Positions 29,207-44,197 are shown, counted from the first letter of the stretch. The stretch is 64,000 bases of DNA from Nannocystis pusilla (GCF_026626665.1 NZ_JAPNKE010000002.1:2109204-2173203), one strand, 5' to 3'. The notes: a model not told the origin generated them from the letters alone. Made by a program: numbers and translations.

Positions 29207-30016
29207 GTGAATGCGTCAGCACACCTCTGCCTCGCAATCGCCAGCCGACGCATGGAGGTCGAGTCCGCGTCACAGGCCGTGAAGGGTTTCCTGCGCCGGA
29301 TCGGGGTCGACGACGAGGCCTGCTGGCGCACCGAAGTCGCCGTGCGCGAGGCGGTCGCCAACGCGATCGTCCACGGCAACGGCGAAGACCCGCGCAAACA
29401 GGTCGGCGTGGCCGTCGAGCTCGGCGGCGGCCGCCTGGTCGTGCGCGTCCACGACGAGGGCCCCGGCTGGGACGGCAAGCGCCTGGCCGACCCGCGCGAC
29501 TCGACGCGCCGGCTCGAGCCGCGCGGACGCGGCGTGTTCCTGATGCGCCACTTCATGGACGAGGTGGTCCACGACCGCCGCGCCGGCGGCGGGACGACGG
29601 TGACGATGTCGACGCGCCTGCCGGACCCGACCCGCCCGCCGCGCGGGACGTACGAGCCGGAGCCCCGGGAGGCCGGCATGACCCTCGCGGCGCGTCGACG
29701 CGACGACATCCACGTGTTCGACGCGGCCGGCAAGATCACGATCGGCGCCGGCGCGGTCCGCCTGCGCGAGGGGGTGCTGACGGCGCTGGAGGCCGGGGCA
29801 CGCAAGCTGGTGCTCGACATGGCGCGCGTGACGACGGTCGACTCGTCGGGCATCGGCGCGCTGGTCAGCGCCTACTCGGCGACGGCCGACTGCGGCGGCC
29901 GGCTGGCGCTGTGCCGCCTGCCGCCGAAGGTGCTGGAGATCCTGCAGGTCACGCAGCTCATCGGGGTGTTCGAGGTGTACGCCAGCGAGCGCGAGGCGCT
30001 CGAAGGGATGGCGTGA
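29207..30016 (+). CDS. RsbW-like ATPase fused to STAS anti-anti-sigma domain
   Basis: A 269-aa fusion. Residues 1-145 form a GHKL/HATPase domain of the anti-sigma kinase (SpoIIAB/RsbW) type: N-box EVAVREAVANAIVHGN, G1 DEGPGWD and G2 GRGVFLMRHFMDEV. Residues 160-269 are a STAS domain with the phosphorylation loop TTVDSSGIGALV. In canonical systems these are separate proteins, the kinase phosphorylating the Ser of its antagonist. Having both in one chain suggests self-regulation or exchange with other STAS proteins such as those at 11.7-12.8 kb. I chose GTG 29207 because it preserves the first beta strand; ATG 29252 is an alternative. No sigma gene is adjacent. Confidence 0.85.
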   Translation: MNASAHLCLAIASRRMEVESASQAVKGFLRRIGVDDEACWRTEVAVREAVANAIVHGNGEDPRKQVGVAVELGGGRLVVRVHDEGPGWDGKRLADPRDSTRRLEPRGRGVFLMRHFMDEVVHDRRAGGGTTVTMSTRLPDPTRPPRGTYEPEPREAGMTLAARRRDDIHVFDAAGKITIGAGAVRLREGVLTALEAGARKLVLDMARVTTVDSSGIGALVSAYSATADCGGRLALCRLPPKVLEILQVTQLIGVFEVYASEREALEGMA

Positions 30017-30020
30017 ATAT

Positions 30021-30088
30021 GGGACATGTCCGAAGCAGCATGCTCATACGGGCATGTCGCTGAGGACATGCTCCTATGGGCATGTCCC
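30021..30088. repeat. nested palindromic elements between convergent genes
   Basis: Outer arms GGGACATG (30021-30028) and CATGTCCC (30081-30088). An inner hairpin has CATGTC/GACATG at 30053-30070, and a third arm is at 30045-30058. It occupies almost the whole gap between stops at 30016 (plus) and 30096 (minus). Confidence 0.75.
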
Positions 30089-30095
30089 GAGAGCC

Positions 30096-30503
30096 TCACA
30101 GCTCGAGGTCGCCCATCGCCTCGGGCTGGTAGAGGATCTCGAGCACGGTGAGCTCGGCGACCCGGCCGCCGGGGAGCGGCCACTCGATGTCCTGGCCGAC
30201 GGCGAGGCCGAGCAGGGCGCTGCCGACCGGGGCGAGCACGGAGACGCGGTCGGGGCCGACGTCGTCGGGGTAGACGAGGGTCAGCTCGAGCTCCCGAGCG
30301 GTGCGGCGCTCTCGCAGGCGCACGCGCGAGTTCATCGACACCACGGTGGGCGGGAGCGCGGTCGGGTCGACGACTGCGGCGCGCTCGAGCTCGTCGTCGA
30401 GGGCGTCGGCCGCGTCGGAGCCGCGCACCATCGGGTTGGCGAGCAGGCGCTTGAGGCGGCCGAGGTCGAGGCGAGAGATCGTGATCGGTGGGACGGGTTG
30501 CAT
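30096..30503 (-). CDS. rnk: Rnk-type nucleoside diphosphate kinase regulator (GreA/GreB family)
   Basis: A 135-aa protein, the usual Rnk length. The N-terminal part (ISRLDLGRLKRLLANP, DELERAAVVDP) is a short coiled coil. The C-terminal half is the GreA/GreB FKBP-like domain (VSMNSRVRLRERRTARELEL, DVGPDRVSVLAPVGSALLGL, DIEWPLPGGR). Rnk binds RNA polymerase and changes nucleotide pools through nucleoside diphosphate kinase in other bacteria. ATG 30503 has GAGG nine bases upstream. An intrinsic terminator lies just before that site (30518-30547), which suggests attenuation. The gene converges with the RsbW-STAS fusion. Confidence 0.85.
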   Translation of the reverse strand: MQPVPPITISRLDLGRLKRLLANPMVRGSDAADALDDELERAAVVDPTALPPTVVSMNSRVRLRERRTARELELTLVYPDDVGPDRVSVLAPVGSALLGLAVGQDIEWPLPGGRVAELTVLEILYQPEAMGDLEL

Positions 30504-30517
30504 GGGGATGGCCTCGG

Positions 30518-30547
30518 AAAAAAAATGAAGCCCGCCGAACGGCGGGC
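30518..30547 (-). terminator. intrinsic terminator in the rnk leader
   Basis: On the minus strand: GCCCGCC (30547-30541), loop GTTC, GGCGGGC (30536-30530), TTCA and then eight T (30525-30518). It is the only textbook Rho-independent terminator in the window. It ends two bases before the rnk ribosome site, so it would stop leader transcripts before the gene. The E. coli greA leader is known to hold such a terminator and to release the GraL RNA; whether that applies here is inference. Confidence 0.75.
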
Positions 30548-30620
30548 CTCGTCTGCAGGATGCGCGATGGCCAAGGTCGGCGCAACCACGGGCGGGCGGG
30601 CGCCGCGCGCGAGGCGGGCG

Positions 30621-30639
30621 ACATGTCCGTTGCGACAGG
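30621..30639. repeat. palindromic element in the rnk/ada intergenic region
   Basis: ACATGTCC-gttgc-GACAGG, the mixed ATG/AGG variant also found in the array at 14030-14440. Confidence 0.45.
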
Positions 30640-30793
30640 TGACCGCGCGGCGAGGTCGGCGAACGTGGCGGCTGCGGCGTCGTCCGCGCGCAGGCGAATG
30701 CGACAGCAAGACCCGGAGTGCCCCGGGCCGGTGGAGCGGCTAGCGTGACGGAAGCGGCGGGCGGGTCCGCCGGAACACAGGAGCACGAGCGCC

Positions 30794-31862
30794 ATGTCCA
30801 CCAAGTCCGCAACGCGCGCGGCAGCCGTCGTCAGCGATCCTCGCTGGGCGGCCGTGGTGGCGGCCGATCCGGCCGCCGACGACAGGTTCTTCTACTCGGT
30901 CGTGACGACGGGCGTGTACTGCCGCCCGTCGTGCGCCTCGCGGACGCCGCGGCCGGAGAACGTGGCCTTCCACGCCACGGTCGCCGAGGCCGAGGCGGCC
31001 GGGTTCCGCGCGTGCAAGCGCTGCAAGCCGGGCGGGCTGTCGCAGGCCGAGCTGCACGCGGAGATGGTGGCCGCGCTGTGCCGCTACATCGAGGACGCCG
31101 AGCGGGCGCCGCGGCTGACGGCCCTGGCGGCCCACGCGGGCCTCAGCGCGTATCACGTCCACCGGATCTTCAAGGCCATCACCGGCCTGACGCCGCGCGC
31201 CTACGCGGCGGCCCGGCGCGACGCGCGGCTGCGCGAGCAGGGGCGCGGCTGCACGGTCACGGAGGCCATCTACGGCGCGGGCTACGGCTCGGGCGGGCGC
31301 TTCTACGCGCGCGGAGCAGGTGCTCGGGATGACGCCCTCGGCCTACCGCGCCGGCGGGGCGGCCACCGCGATCCGCTTCGCCGTCGGCGAGTGCTCGCTC
31401 GGATCGATCCTCGTCGCCGCCAGCGAGCGCGGGGTGTGTGCGATCCTGCTGGGCGACGATCCGGACAAGCTGGTGCGCGACCTGCAGGACCGATTCCCGC
31501 GCGCCGAGCTGATCGGCGGCGACCCCGAGTTCGAGCGCCAGGTGGCGTCGGTGGTCGCGTTCGTCGAGGCGCCGGGGCTCGGCCTCGACCTGCCGCTCGA
31601 CGTCCGCGGCACCGCGTTCCAGCAGCGCGTGTGGCAGGCGCTGCGCGCCATCCCGGCGGGGGCGACGGTCTGCTACGCCGACATCGCCGAGCGGATCGGG
31701 GCGCCGCGCTCGGTGCGGGCCGTCGCCCAGGCCTGCGCCGCGAACGCGCTGGCGGTGGCGATCCCGTGCCACCGCGTGGTCCAGCGCGACGGCGGCCTGT
31801 CGGGCTACCGCTGGGGCGTCGAGCGCAAGCGCAAGCTGCTCGACCGCGAAGCCAGCGCGTGA
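30794..31862 (+). CDS. ada: Ada: methylphosphotriester-DNA/O6-methylguanine methyltransferase regulator (apparent frameshift)
   Basis: If a frameshift near 31306-31313 is corrected, this is a 356-aa Ada protein of normal length. The N-terminal part (30794 frame) holds the zinc/acceptor site VYCRPSCASR with RACKRC, and the AraC-type helix-turn-helix. The C-terminal part (31320 frame) is the O6-alkylguanine methyltransferase with the acceptor PCHRVV and IPAGATVCYADIAERIG. The break lies in a GC run; restoring two bases gives FYARAEQVLGMTPSAY, as in the family. It may be a sequencing error or real loss. All catalytic residues in both halves are intact. Expected role: repair of methylated DNA and induction of the adaptive response. 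Confidence 0.8.
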
Positions 31863-32273
31863 GCCGGGCGAGTGCTCGTGGTCTTCAGGTCATGTCCGCT
31901 TGGACATGTCCTGAAGATCATGGGACGAGGCCGCAGGCGCCGAGGTCGATCTGCTCGGGCGGCCTCGCACGCGAGGGCGAGGCCGAGCGGGGCGAGGCGC
32001 AGGAATGACGAGTTCGTCCGCGTCATGGGCGAGAGCCTGGCGGCGGCGCGGCCTACAGGTCCGGACTGCGATCGGAACCGCGACGGGCGCGGGCGCCTCG
32101 GGGCTCCGCCGGTGCGCAGCAGCGGGTCTATCGTGAGACCGTGGTGCGCGCATTGCGGGTCCCCGCAAAAGGGCGCCGATCGGCGGGCTTCGCCGCGGGC
32201 CGCGGGGCCGAGTTGAACGCGGGCGCCCGGGCGCGTACTCTGGCGAAATAGGCGAAAGAAGGGTGAGCGGGCG
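31863..32273. other. 411-bp intergenic region
   Basis: Holds a strong hairpin at 31882-31917 just after ada and, further on, the promoter region of the plus-strand gene at 32274. No gene seen. Confidence 0.4.
31882..31917 (+). terminator. strong 3' hairpin after ada, palindromic-element core
   Basis: Left arm tcttcaggtcatgtcc, loop gctt, right arm ggacatgtcctgaaga: 16-bp arms with one mismatch, starting 20 bp past the stop. The core CATGTCC/GGACATG is the window-wide element, extended by flanking complementarity. No U-tract. Confidence 0.65.
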
Positions 32274-33155
32274 ATGGTGACGGTGCGGGCCGAGAGCCTC
32301 GATTTGTCGCTGCGTGAGGTGCTGTTCCTGCTCGATCGCGGGGTCCGGGCGGTCCAGGCCGACCATGGACTGGCGATCGACGGAATCGTCGGTCCGCGGA
32401 CGCGCGCGGCCCTGGACGCGCTGCTGCGCGAGCCGGTCGGGCTGCCGCGCGGCAAGGGGATGTTCGTCCGCTCGGTCAAGCACGTCGGCTCGATCGAGGC
32501 GATGCTGGCCCGGGTGGCGCAGACGGGGCTGCGCTGGCTGGCGTTCCAGGGCATCTGGCAATACGCGGACAAGAAGAGCAGCCGGTGGACCGGGTTCACC
32601 GGGCACGCGAAGGCGCTGCGCGCGGCGGGGCACGCCTGCTGGGTGTGGGGATTCCCGTGGCCGGGCCGCGAGGCGGAATTCGTCGAGGTGCTGGTGGCGT
32701 CGGCGACGAGCTGCGGGGCCAGCGGGGTGCTCGTCGACGCCGAGGCGCCGTATCTGGACGCGCCGGAGGCGGCGCCGCGATTGATGGCGGCGCTGCTGCC
32801 GGCCGCGCGCGGCGCCGGGCTGGCGGTGGGGCTCACGTCGTACGGCGCGCCGTGGAACTTCCCGCGGTTCCCGTGGGCGGCGTTCACCGGGGTCGACTTC
32901 GCGGCGCCGCAGATCTACGACATCGACAACAATCAGGGGTCCGGCTATCCGCAGCGATCGATCGCCGCCTACCGCGAGCTCGGCTTCTCGCGCGTGATCC
33001 CGGCGTACCCGACGTTCGGCAAGACCGCCGCGCAATTGACGGCGCTGCACGCCGCGATCGCGCCGCCCGACGGCGCGGCGGTGTGGTGGGATTGGTACAA
33101 CAGCACGCAGAAGCCGTTCACCTGGAATCACGTGAGAGACTTCGACGTGCCGTAA
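32274..33155 (+). CDS. peptidoglycan-binding domain plus TIM-barrel-like glycoside hydrolase-type protein
   Basis: A 293-aa protein with an N-terminal PG_binding_1-like motif (LLDRGVRAVQADHGLAIDGI, VGPRTRAALDALL; residues 15-55). The larger C-terminal domain has strand-end patterns of a (beta/alpha)8 barrel: LRWLAFQGIWQYADK, CWVWGFPWPGREAEF, GVLVDAEAPYLDAPE, LAVGLTSYGAPW, DFAAPQIYDID and VIPAYPTFGK. VDAEAPY supplies acidic residues placed like a lysozyme-type catalytic site. There is no signal peptide, so export would need another route. Likely a cell-wall hydrolase or a protein acting on prey peptidoglycan. Start ATG 32274 follows GAAGGG about 11 nt upstream. Confidence 0.7.
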   Translation: MVTVRAESLDLSLREVLFLLDRGVRAVQADHGLAIDGIVGPRTRAALDALLREPVGLPRGKGMFVRSVKHVGSIEAMLARVAQTGLRWLAFQGIWQYADKKSSRWTGFTGHAKALRAAGHACWVWGFPWPGREAEFVEVLVASATSCGASGVLVDAEAPYLDAPEAAPRLMAALLPAARGAGLAVGLTSYGAPWNFPRFPWAAFTGVDFAAPQIYDIDNNQGSGYPQRSIAAYRELGFSRVIPAYPTFGKTAAQLTALHAAIAPPDGAAVWWDWYNSTQKPFTWNHVRDFDVP

Positions 33156-33464
33156 TCGATCGCGCTCGGCGGTCGCGCCGCGGGGGCTGAGCCCGTCGCG
33201 GGATCTCCGGCGCCGGGCTTGCGATGTAGACAATCATGGCACCGCAGACCCCGCTGCGAACGCGTGCACTCTCGAGTGAGGACATGACCGGGCGGGGCGG
33301 CGGTCATGCGTCCGCGAACGTCGCTTTGCGCGCGTGCGCTCCCCGGTCGGTCGGGGCGGATGCGCGCGGGTGTCCCGTCCTCGAGCGCGGACCTCGAGCC
33401 TCCATCCGTGGAGCGTCTCCGGCTGAACTGTGACCTCTAGAGTGGCCCGCGGAGGATTTCGAGA
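33156..33464. other. 309-bp intergenic region
   Basis: No ORF, repeat or structure that I can support. It carries the promoter of the Cys-rich lipoprotein. Confidence 0.3.
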
Positions 33465-35498
<2,034 letters not shown>

Positions 35499-35800
35499 GC
35501 GAAGGAGCCGGATGGCCCTCGGGACAGGTGTCCCGGGGGCCGCCCGGGGCGTGAATGCGCCGGGTGTCTCTCGGTACCTGTCGTGAGGGACACCCGGCGC
35601 CGGGCGGCGGTGGCGCTCGACCATGCACCATTCGTAGCAGGTGTCGCCGGTGCGCGAGCAATCGGCGGACCCGCGCTCGCTCAGCATCCCTCGCGCGACC
35701 GAGCGGCGCCGGCTCGCTCGCGCCGCGCACGGGCCGAACCGGCGACGCGGGGGGACGGCCCTCACCGGTGTCGCCGTCCCGACGCGCGCGGCGCTCGGCG
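35499..35800. other. 302-bp convergent intergenic region with hairpins
   Basis: Contains GGGACAGGTGTCCC (35521-35534) and the larger hairpin at 35557-35600. Nothing else. Confidence 0.5.
35557..35600 (+). terminator. strong GC-rich hairpin downstream of the Cys-rich lipoprotein
   Basis: 16-bp arms with one mismatch (GCGCCGGGTGTCTCTC and GAGGGACACCCGGCGC) and a 12-nt loop, 58 bp past the stop and also 3' of the convergent MscS gene. No U-tract. Confidence 0.55.
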
Positions 35801-37405
35801 TCAGCGCGGGGCCGGGCCGTTGTGCAGGACGACCACGTGGCTGGCCTGCGGCGCGACGCCGGCGGCGACCAGGGCGGTGAGCAGCTCGGCGCGCAGCAGC
35901 TCGCAGGTGGCGTCGTCGCGGCCGGGCTTGACGCGGGCGACGCAGCGGACGAGCACGCCGGTGTCCTGCAGGTCCTGGACGACGAATTCGGGGTCGTCGA
36001 GGATGTCGGGGCAGCGCGGCCGGAACTCGGTCAGGTGGGCCTTGAGGCCGGCGATCACGCCGTTCACGTCGACGGCGTAGGGCAGGCGGAACTCGACCAG
36101 GGCGTTGACGTAGAGGCGCGCGTGGTTGGCGATGCTGCGCACCTCGCCGTTGGGGATGCAGTGGAGCACCCCGGCCTCGTCGCGGATCTTGAGCACGCGG
36201 ACCCCGATCTCCTCGACGTTGCCGACGACGTCGCCGACGGTGACGCGGTCGCCGACCAGGAACAGGCCCTCGAACAGGATGAAGAAGCCGGACACGACGT
36301 CGCCGACGAACGCCTGCGCGCCGAGGCCGACGGCCAGGCCGAGCAGGCCGGCGCCGGCGAGGATCGGCGAGGTGTCGACGCCGAGCTCCTGCAGGGCCAT
36401 GACGGTCATGCAGAAGTAGATGGCGTAGCGGAGGATGCTGCTGGCGACCGGGACGAGGGTGAGGCGCTGCTGGTTCTCGGCCTCGCTGCGCTTCTCCGGG
36501 TCGGCCAGCAGCAGCTCGCGCACGAACAGCTCGAACACCTCGATCAGCACCCGGCCGGCGTACACCAGGGCGATGATGCGGATGCCGATCAGGCCGAACT
36601 CGGACAGCCGCCCGCCGGGGTTGATCTGGTCGAAGATCCAGGTGGCCGCGCCGACGAAGAAGAAGTAGTCGAGCGTGCGCTTGGTGATGCCGGCGAGGTG
36701 CTCGAGGCGGCCGACGTAGCGCAGGGTGCGGTGGCCCTCGCGCCCGCGGGCGAACTGAAACACGACGTCGACCGCGAGGTGGGCGATGACGATCATGGTC
36801 CGCGCGATGAGCACGCCGAGCGCGACGATCGTGACAGTCTCGAGCGCCCGCACCACCGGCTCCGGCGGCGGCGCGAGGGCGAAGCACACGTTGGCGGCCG
36901 CGAGCGCGATGCCCCAGCGCAGGGTGACGAGCAGGCGCGCCAGCAGGGTGGCGAGCTGGGCGTCGTGGTGGACGAACGCGGCGTTGCGGCGCAGGCCGGC
37001 GATCAAGTAGTGGGCGACGAGGCGGAGGAAGCGGTAGACGACGAAGGCCCCGGCGACGACCCCGAGCAGCTTCAGGACCAGCCACACCACCGCCATCGGA
37101 TCGCGCAGGAGCGAGGCCTCGGCCCAGTACCACAACTGCGGCCCGCAGTCGATCTCGTACATCGTCACCGACACGCCGGCGCAGATCAGGGCGATCGCGG
37201 CGACGGTGGCGACGACGACGATGGCCCGCGAGACCCGGCTAGCGAGGTTCGCCGCCAGCGCCTCGTGGTCGGGCGCGCGGACGAAGCGCAGCGCCACCCG
37301 CAGCAGGCGCCCCGACTGTCGCGAGACGATCAGCGACGCGACGATGACGAGGAGGAGGGCCGCGCCGAAGATCAGCGCGTTGTTCAGCAGCATGGTGGCG
37401 GACAT
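35801..37405 (-). CDS. MscS family mechanosensitive ion channel
   Basis: A 534-aa inner-membrane protein. Several hydrophobic helices occupy the first 320 residues, more than the three of E. coli MscS, as in large MscS homologues. The pore region is typical: TSPILAGAGLLGLAVGLGAQ then AFVGDVVSGFFILFEG, followed by the beta domain LFLVGDRVTVGDVVGNVEEI and the C-terminal mixed domain (CIPNGEVRSIANHA). It releases solutes on hypo-osmotic shock. ATG 37405 opens the first membrane helix. It is transcribed away from the encapsulin genes, and the 482-bp gap between them contains a perfect 13-bp hairpin. Confidence 0.9.
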   Translation of the reverse strand: MSATMLLNNALIFGAALLLVIVASLIVSRQSGRLLRVALRFVRAPDHEALAANLASRVSRAIVVVATVAAIALICAGVSVTMYEIDCGPQLWYWAEASLLRDPMAVVWLVLKLLGVVAGAFVVYRFLRLVAHYLIAGLRRNAAFVHHDAQLATLLARLLVTLRWGIALAAANVCFALAPPPEPVVRALETVTIVALGVLIARTMIVIAHLAVDVVFQFARGREGHRTLRYVGRLEHLAGITKRTLDYFFFVGAATWIFDQINPGGRLSEFGLIGIRIIALVYAGRVLIEVFELFVRELLLADPEKRSEAENQQRLTLVPVASSILRYAIYFCMTVMALQELGVDTSPILAGAGLLGLAVGLGAQAFVGDVVSGFFILFEGLFLVGDRVTVGDVVGNVEEIGVRVLKIRDEAGVLHCIPNGEVRSIANHARLYVNALVEFRLPYAVDVNGVIAGLKAHLTEFRPRCPDILDDPEFVVQDLQDTGVLVRCVARVKPGRDDATCELLRAELLTALVAAGVAPQASHVVVLHNGPAPR

Positions 37406-37887
37406 CGGTCCGTCAGTCTTGATCGGCGGCCGAGACGCCGTCGAGACCCATCATGTACACCGATTGCTTACGGGCAATCCATGCAGAACATGAAAGGACC
37501 GACATGTACAACGCGCATTGTTGCCCGTGGGCCGGGCATTGCCGTTGGGCGCCCGGTGGGCGCCCAACGGGCGCCTGTGGGCGCCCGGCAGCCAATTTCG
37601 CCACACACGTCCCCGTTGCGTCAGAATATTCGTCCGTCCGCGGGGCTCGCATCCGCGCCGGGCGTTTGTCGTTGACATCGTAATGTTGACTCGGTAGTAG
37701 CTCGCACCGACCAGTTCAATCACGCTACTCCGCGCGCGAATACGGACGCCGCGGAAATGTCACGATCCCGTACGGTTCTTGTAGCCGTCGAATGGCGCGC
37801 GCCCTGGCGGACGACCTCCGGGGAGCGCGCGCCGATTCGGCGGTTCGGGTCAATCATCGCAGTTTTCCAGCAACCTCGAGGTACGTC
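37406..37887. other. 482-bp divergent intergenic region upstream of the encapsulin operon
   Basis: Carries the promoters of mscS-like and encapsulin genes. It is less G/C-rich after 37600 than its surroundings (AT-rich stretch 37600-37760), which suits a promoter. The hairpin at 37542-37570 is followed by further GGGCGCCC motifs. Confidence 0.5.
37542..37570. other. perfect 13-bp inverted repeat
   Basis: CCGTTGGGCGCCC, loop GGT, GGGCGCCCAACGG. It could be a very stable hairpin or an operator in the promoter region of the encapsulin/geosmin genes. Confidence 0.6.
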
Positions 37888-39283
37888 ATGACGAATGCAC
37901 AGAATCCCGGTGATAGCGCGCACCAGACCAGCCTAGCGACCGCAGCGGCGCGGATTGGCGACGACGACCAAGTCGGAGCCGCAGATGCAAGGAATCAGCT
38001 CGCGGTGGCTGCTCAAGCTGCTGCCGTGGGTGCGCGCCGCGGGCGGCGTCTACCGCGTCAACCGCCGGCTCAGCTACGCGGTCGGCGACGGCCGCCTCAG
38101 CTTCACCAACGTCGGCGCCAAGGTGTCGGTGGTGCCGCAGGAGCTGACCGAGCTGCCGCTGCTGCGCGGGTTCGACGACGTCGAGGCGCTGTCCGCCCTG
38201 GCCGGCAAGTTCGTGCAGCGCGAGTACAAGGCCGGCGAGGTGCTGGTCGAGGCGGGCAAGCCGGCCGACCAGGTGTTCCTCATCGCCCACGGCAAGGTCA
38301 ACAAGCTCGGCACCGGCAAGTACGGCGACGAGACCGTGCTCGGCGTGCTGGCCGACGGCGCCCACTTCGGCGACCAGAACCTGGTCGAGGAGAACGACAC
38401 GTGGGGCTACACGGTCAAGGCCGTCACCCGCGTGATCGCGCTGACCCTGCCCGAGAAGGCGCTGGCCGCCGCGGTCGAGCAGTCGCCGGCCCTGCGCGCC
38501 CAGGTCGAGAAGTTCAAGGCCGCCCGCAACAAGCCGCAGAGCAACCAGGGCGAGGCCGAGATCGCGCTGTCGTCCGGCCACCGCGGCGAGGTCGTGCTGC
38601 CCGGCACGTTCGTCGACTACGAGCTGTCGCCGCGAGAGTACGAGCTCAGCGTGGCCCAGACGGTGCTGCAGGTCCACAGCCGCGTGGCCGACCTGTACAA
38701 CGAGCCGATGAACCAGACGCAGCAGCAGCTGCGCCTGACCATCGAGGCGCTGCGCGAGCGGCAAGAGCACGAGATGATCAACAGCCCCGAGTTCGGCCTG
38801 CTCCACAACGCCGACCTCAAGCAGCGCATCCACACCCGCTCGGGCCCGCCGACCCCGGACGACCTCGACGAGCTGCTGGCGCTGGTGTGGAAGGAGCCGA
38901 CCGCGTTCCTGGCTCACCCGCGCACCATCGCGGCCTTCGGTCAGGAGTGCAGCAAGCGCGGCATCTACCCGCACCCCGTCGAGTTCGCCGGCCACCACAT
39001 CCCGGCCTGGCGCGGCGTGCCGATCCTGCCGTGCAACAAGATCCCGGTGACCGACACCCGCACCAGCTCGATCATCCTGCTGCGCGCCGGCGAGAAGAAC
39101 CAGGGCGTCATCGGCCTGCACCAGCCGGGCATCCCCGACGAGGTCGAGCCGAGCCTGTCGGTCCGCTTCATGGGCATCAACGAGAAGGCGATCATCTCGT
39201 ACCTCGTCAGCGCCTACTACTCGGCCGCCGTGCTGGTGCCCGACGCGCTGGCGGTGCTCGAGGACGCGGAGATCGGCCGCTGA
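37888..39283 (+). CDS. family 2B encapsulin shell protein with cNMP-binding domain, copy 1 (apparent frameshift)
   Basis: Corrected for one frameshift this is a 465-aa shell protein. ATG 37888 encodes [20 protein letters not shown], then at 37954 the frame changes to [20 protein letters not shown]; family members read [12 protein letters not shown] here, so two bases appear missing. Translation from TTG 37955 would give 442 aa. Features: HK97-type arm ([20 protein letters not shown]), an inserted cyclic-nucleotide-binding domain (about 65-195, with [20 protein letters not shown] and [15 protein letters not shown]), then the E-loop and core ([40 protein letters not shown]). Family 2B shells encapsulate terpene cyclases. 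32 bp upstream of a paralogue and next to geosmin synthase. Confidence 0.85.
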
Positions 39284-39315
39284 GTCGGCGCTAGCGCAGC
39301 ACAGGAGCCTGGATC

Positions 39316-43065
<3,750 letters not shown>

Positions 43066-43090
43066 GCGGCGCTGCGACCGAACCGGCGGC

Positions 43091-44197
43091 TCAGCGCGGC
43101 AGCGCCGCCTGGGCCGCCTCGATCTCCTGGTGGAGCGCCGGCGCGTGCCGGCGCAGCCACTCGAGCACCGCGAGCAGCTGCACGCCGTAGTTCTCGGTGC
43201 GCACGAGGACGCTGTCGAGCTTGATCGCCTGACCCTTGAGCTCGCGGCAGCCGCGGTGCAGGGCGACGACGCCCCAGTCGTCGTCGCACACCGGCGAGCC
43301 GGAGGCGCCCTCGCGGGTGTCGGTGAGATAGCTGAGCCAGTTGCCGTCGCCGTGGACGACGAAGTTGTTGCGCAGGCCGATCCGCATCGGCGCGCCGCCG
43401 GGGTGCTGCAGCACGTTGACGCACTCCTGCAGCGGGGTCTCGCGGGTGCGCTCGAGCAGCTGCTTGCGGAGGCGCAGCGGCGGGCGGGCCACGGCGGGCA
43501 GGCGCAGCAGCGCGAAGTCGAGTTCGGCGTCGGCGGCGACCGACTCGATCACCGGCACCGACTCGAACTTGGCGTCGGGCGCGAGGTAGTCGAACTGCAG
43601 GGTGGTGCTGCGGGCCTGGCGGTCGAAGTCTTCGGGCGTGACGTCGGGCTCGCCGTGGCGGGCGGCGATCACGTGGTGGTTGGTGATGCACAGGTTCGGC
43701 GCGATGAGCCAGCCGGTGCCCGTCGAGTGCTCGGGGCTCTCGTCGCTGCGGTAACGCGGCTTGGCGCCGAAGTGGCGGTGGACGAGCACCTTGGCCACCG
43801 ATTTGGCCGCCTCCGCGCCGCGGACGAGGAAGCGGGCGGAGACGGTGTGATCGCGGTAGGTCGGCAGGGCCTCGAGCTGGATCTTCGCCAGCTGCTCGGG
43901 CGAGCTCCACGCGAACGGCTTGACGGTCTCCTGCGGCGCGGCCCACAGCGCCTCGACCGCGTCGATCTCGCCGCCGCGGCGCGGCCGCTCCTCGCGCAGC
44001 GCGGCGAAGAAGGTGCCATCGACGAGGTCGTGCTTCTCGAGCACGGCGCAGGCGATTTCCACCACGTGCGCGAGCGAGCTGGTCGGGCCCGGCAAGGACT
44101 CCGTGACGGCGTCGTCATATCGATAGCGAAAGAATCGCCGCAGCTCGTCGGCGCTGAACATACTGAGCAATAGTCGCTCCAACCGTTGGCGTCGCAT
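43091..44197 (-). CDS. trypsin-like serine peptidase with N-terminal effector-associated domain
   Basis: A 368-aa protein with no signal peptide, so probably cytosolic. Residues 1-80 (MRRQRLERLLLSMFSADELR, ending DLVDGTFFAALREERP) match effector-associated domain 1 (EAD1), an adaptor that recruits effectors in bacterial conflict systems. The peptidase domain follows: GTGWLIAPNLCITNHHVIAA with catalytic His, DAELDFALLRLP with Asp, and TREGASGSPVCDDD with Ser, all intact. A linker separates them (WAAPQETVKPFAWSS). Start ATG 44197 has GGAG nearby. It is the last gene of the minus-strand protease/nuclease cluster and converges with geoA, with stops 25 bp apart. Confidence 0.85.
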   Translation of the reverse strand: MRRQRLERLLLSMFSADELRRFFRYRYDDAVTESLPGPTSSLAHVVEIACAVLEKHDLVDGTFFAALREERPRRGGEIDAVEALWAAPQETVKPFAWSSPEQLAKIQLEALPTYRDHTVSARFLVRGAEAAKSVAKVLVHRHFGAKPRYRSDESPEHSTGTGWLIAPNLCITNHHVIAARHGEPDVTPEDFDRQARSTTLQFDYLAPDAKFESVPVIESVAADAELDFALLRLPAVARPPLRLRKQLLERTRETPLQECVNVLQHPGGAPMRIGLRNNFVVHGDGNWLSYLTDTREGASGSPVCDDDWGVVALHRGCRELKGQAIKLDSVLVRTENYGVQLLAVLEWLRRHAPALHQEIEAAQAALPR

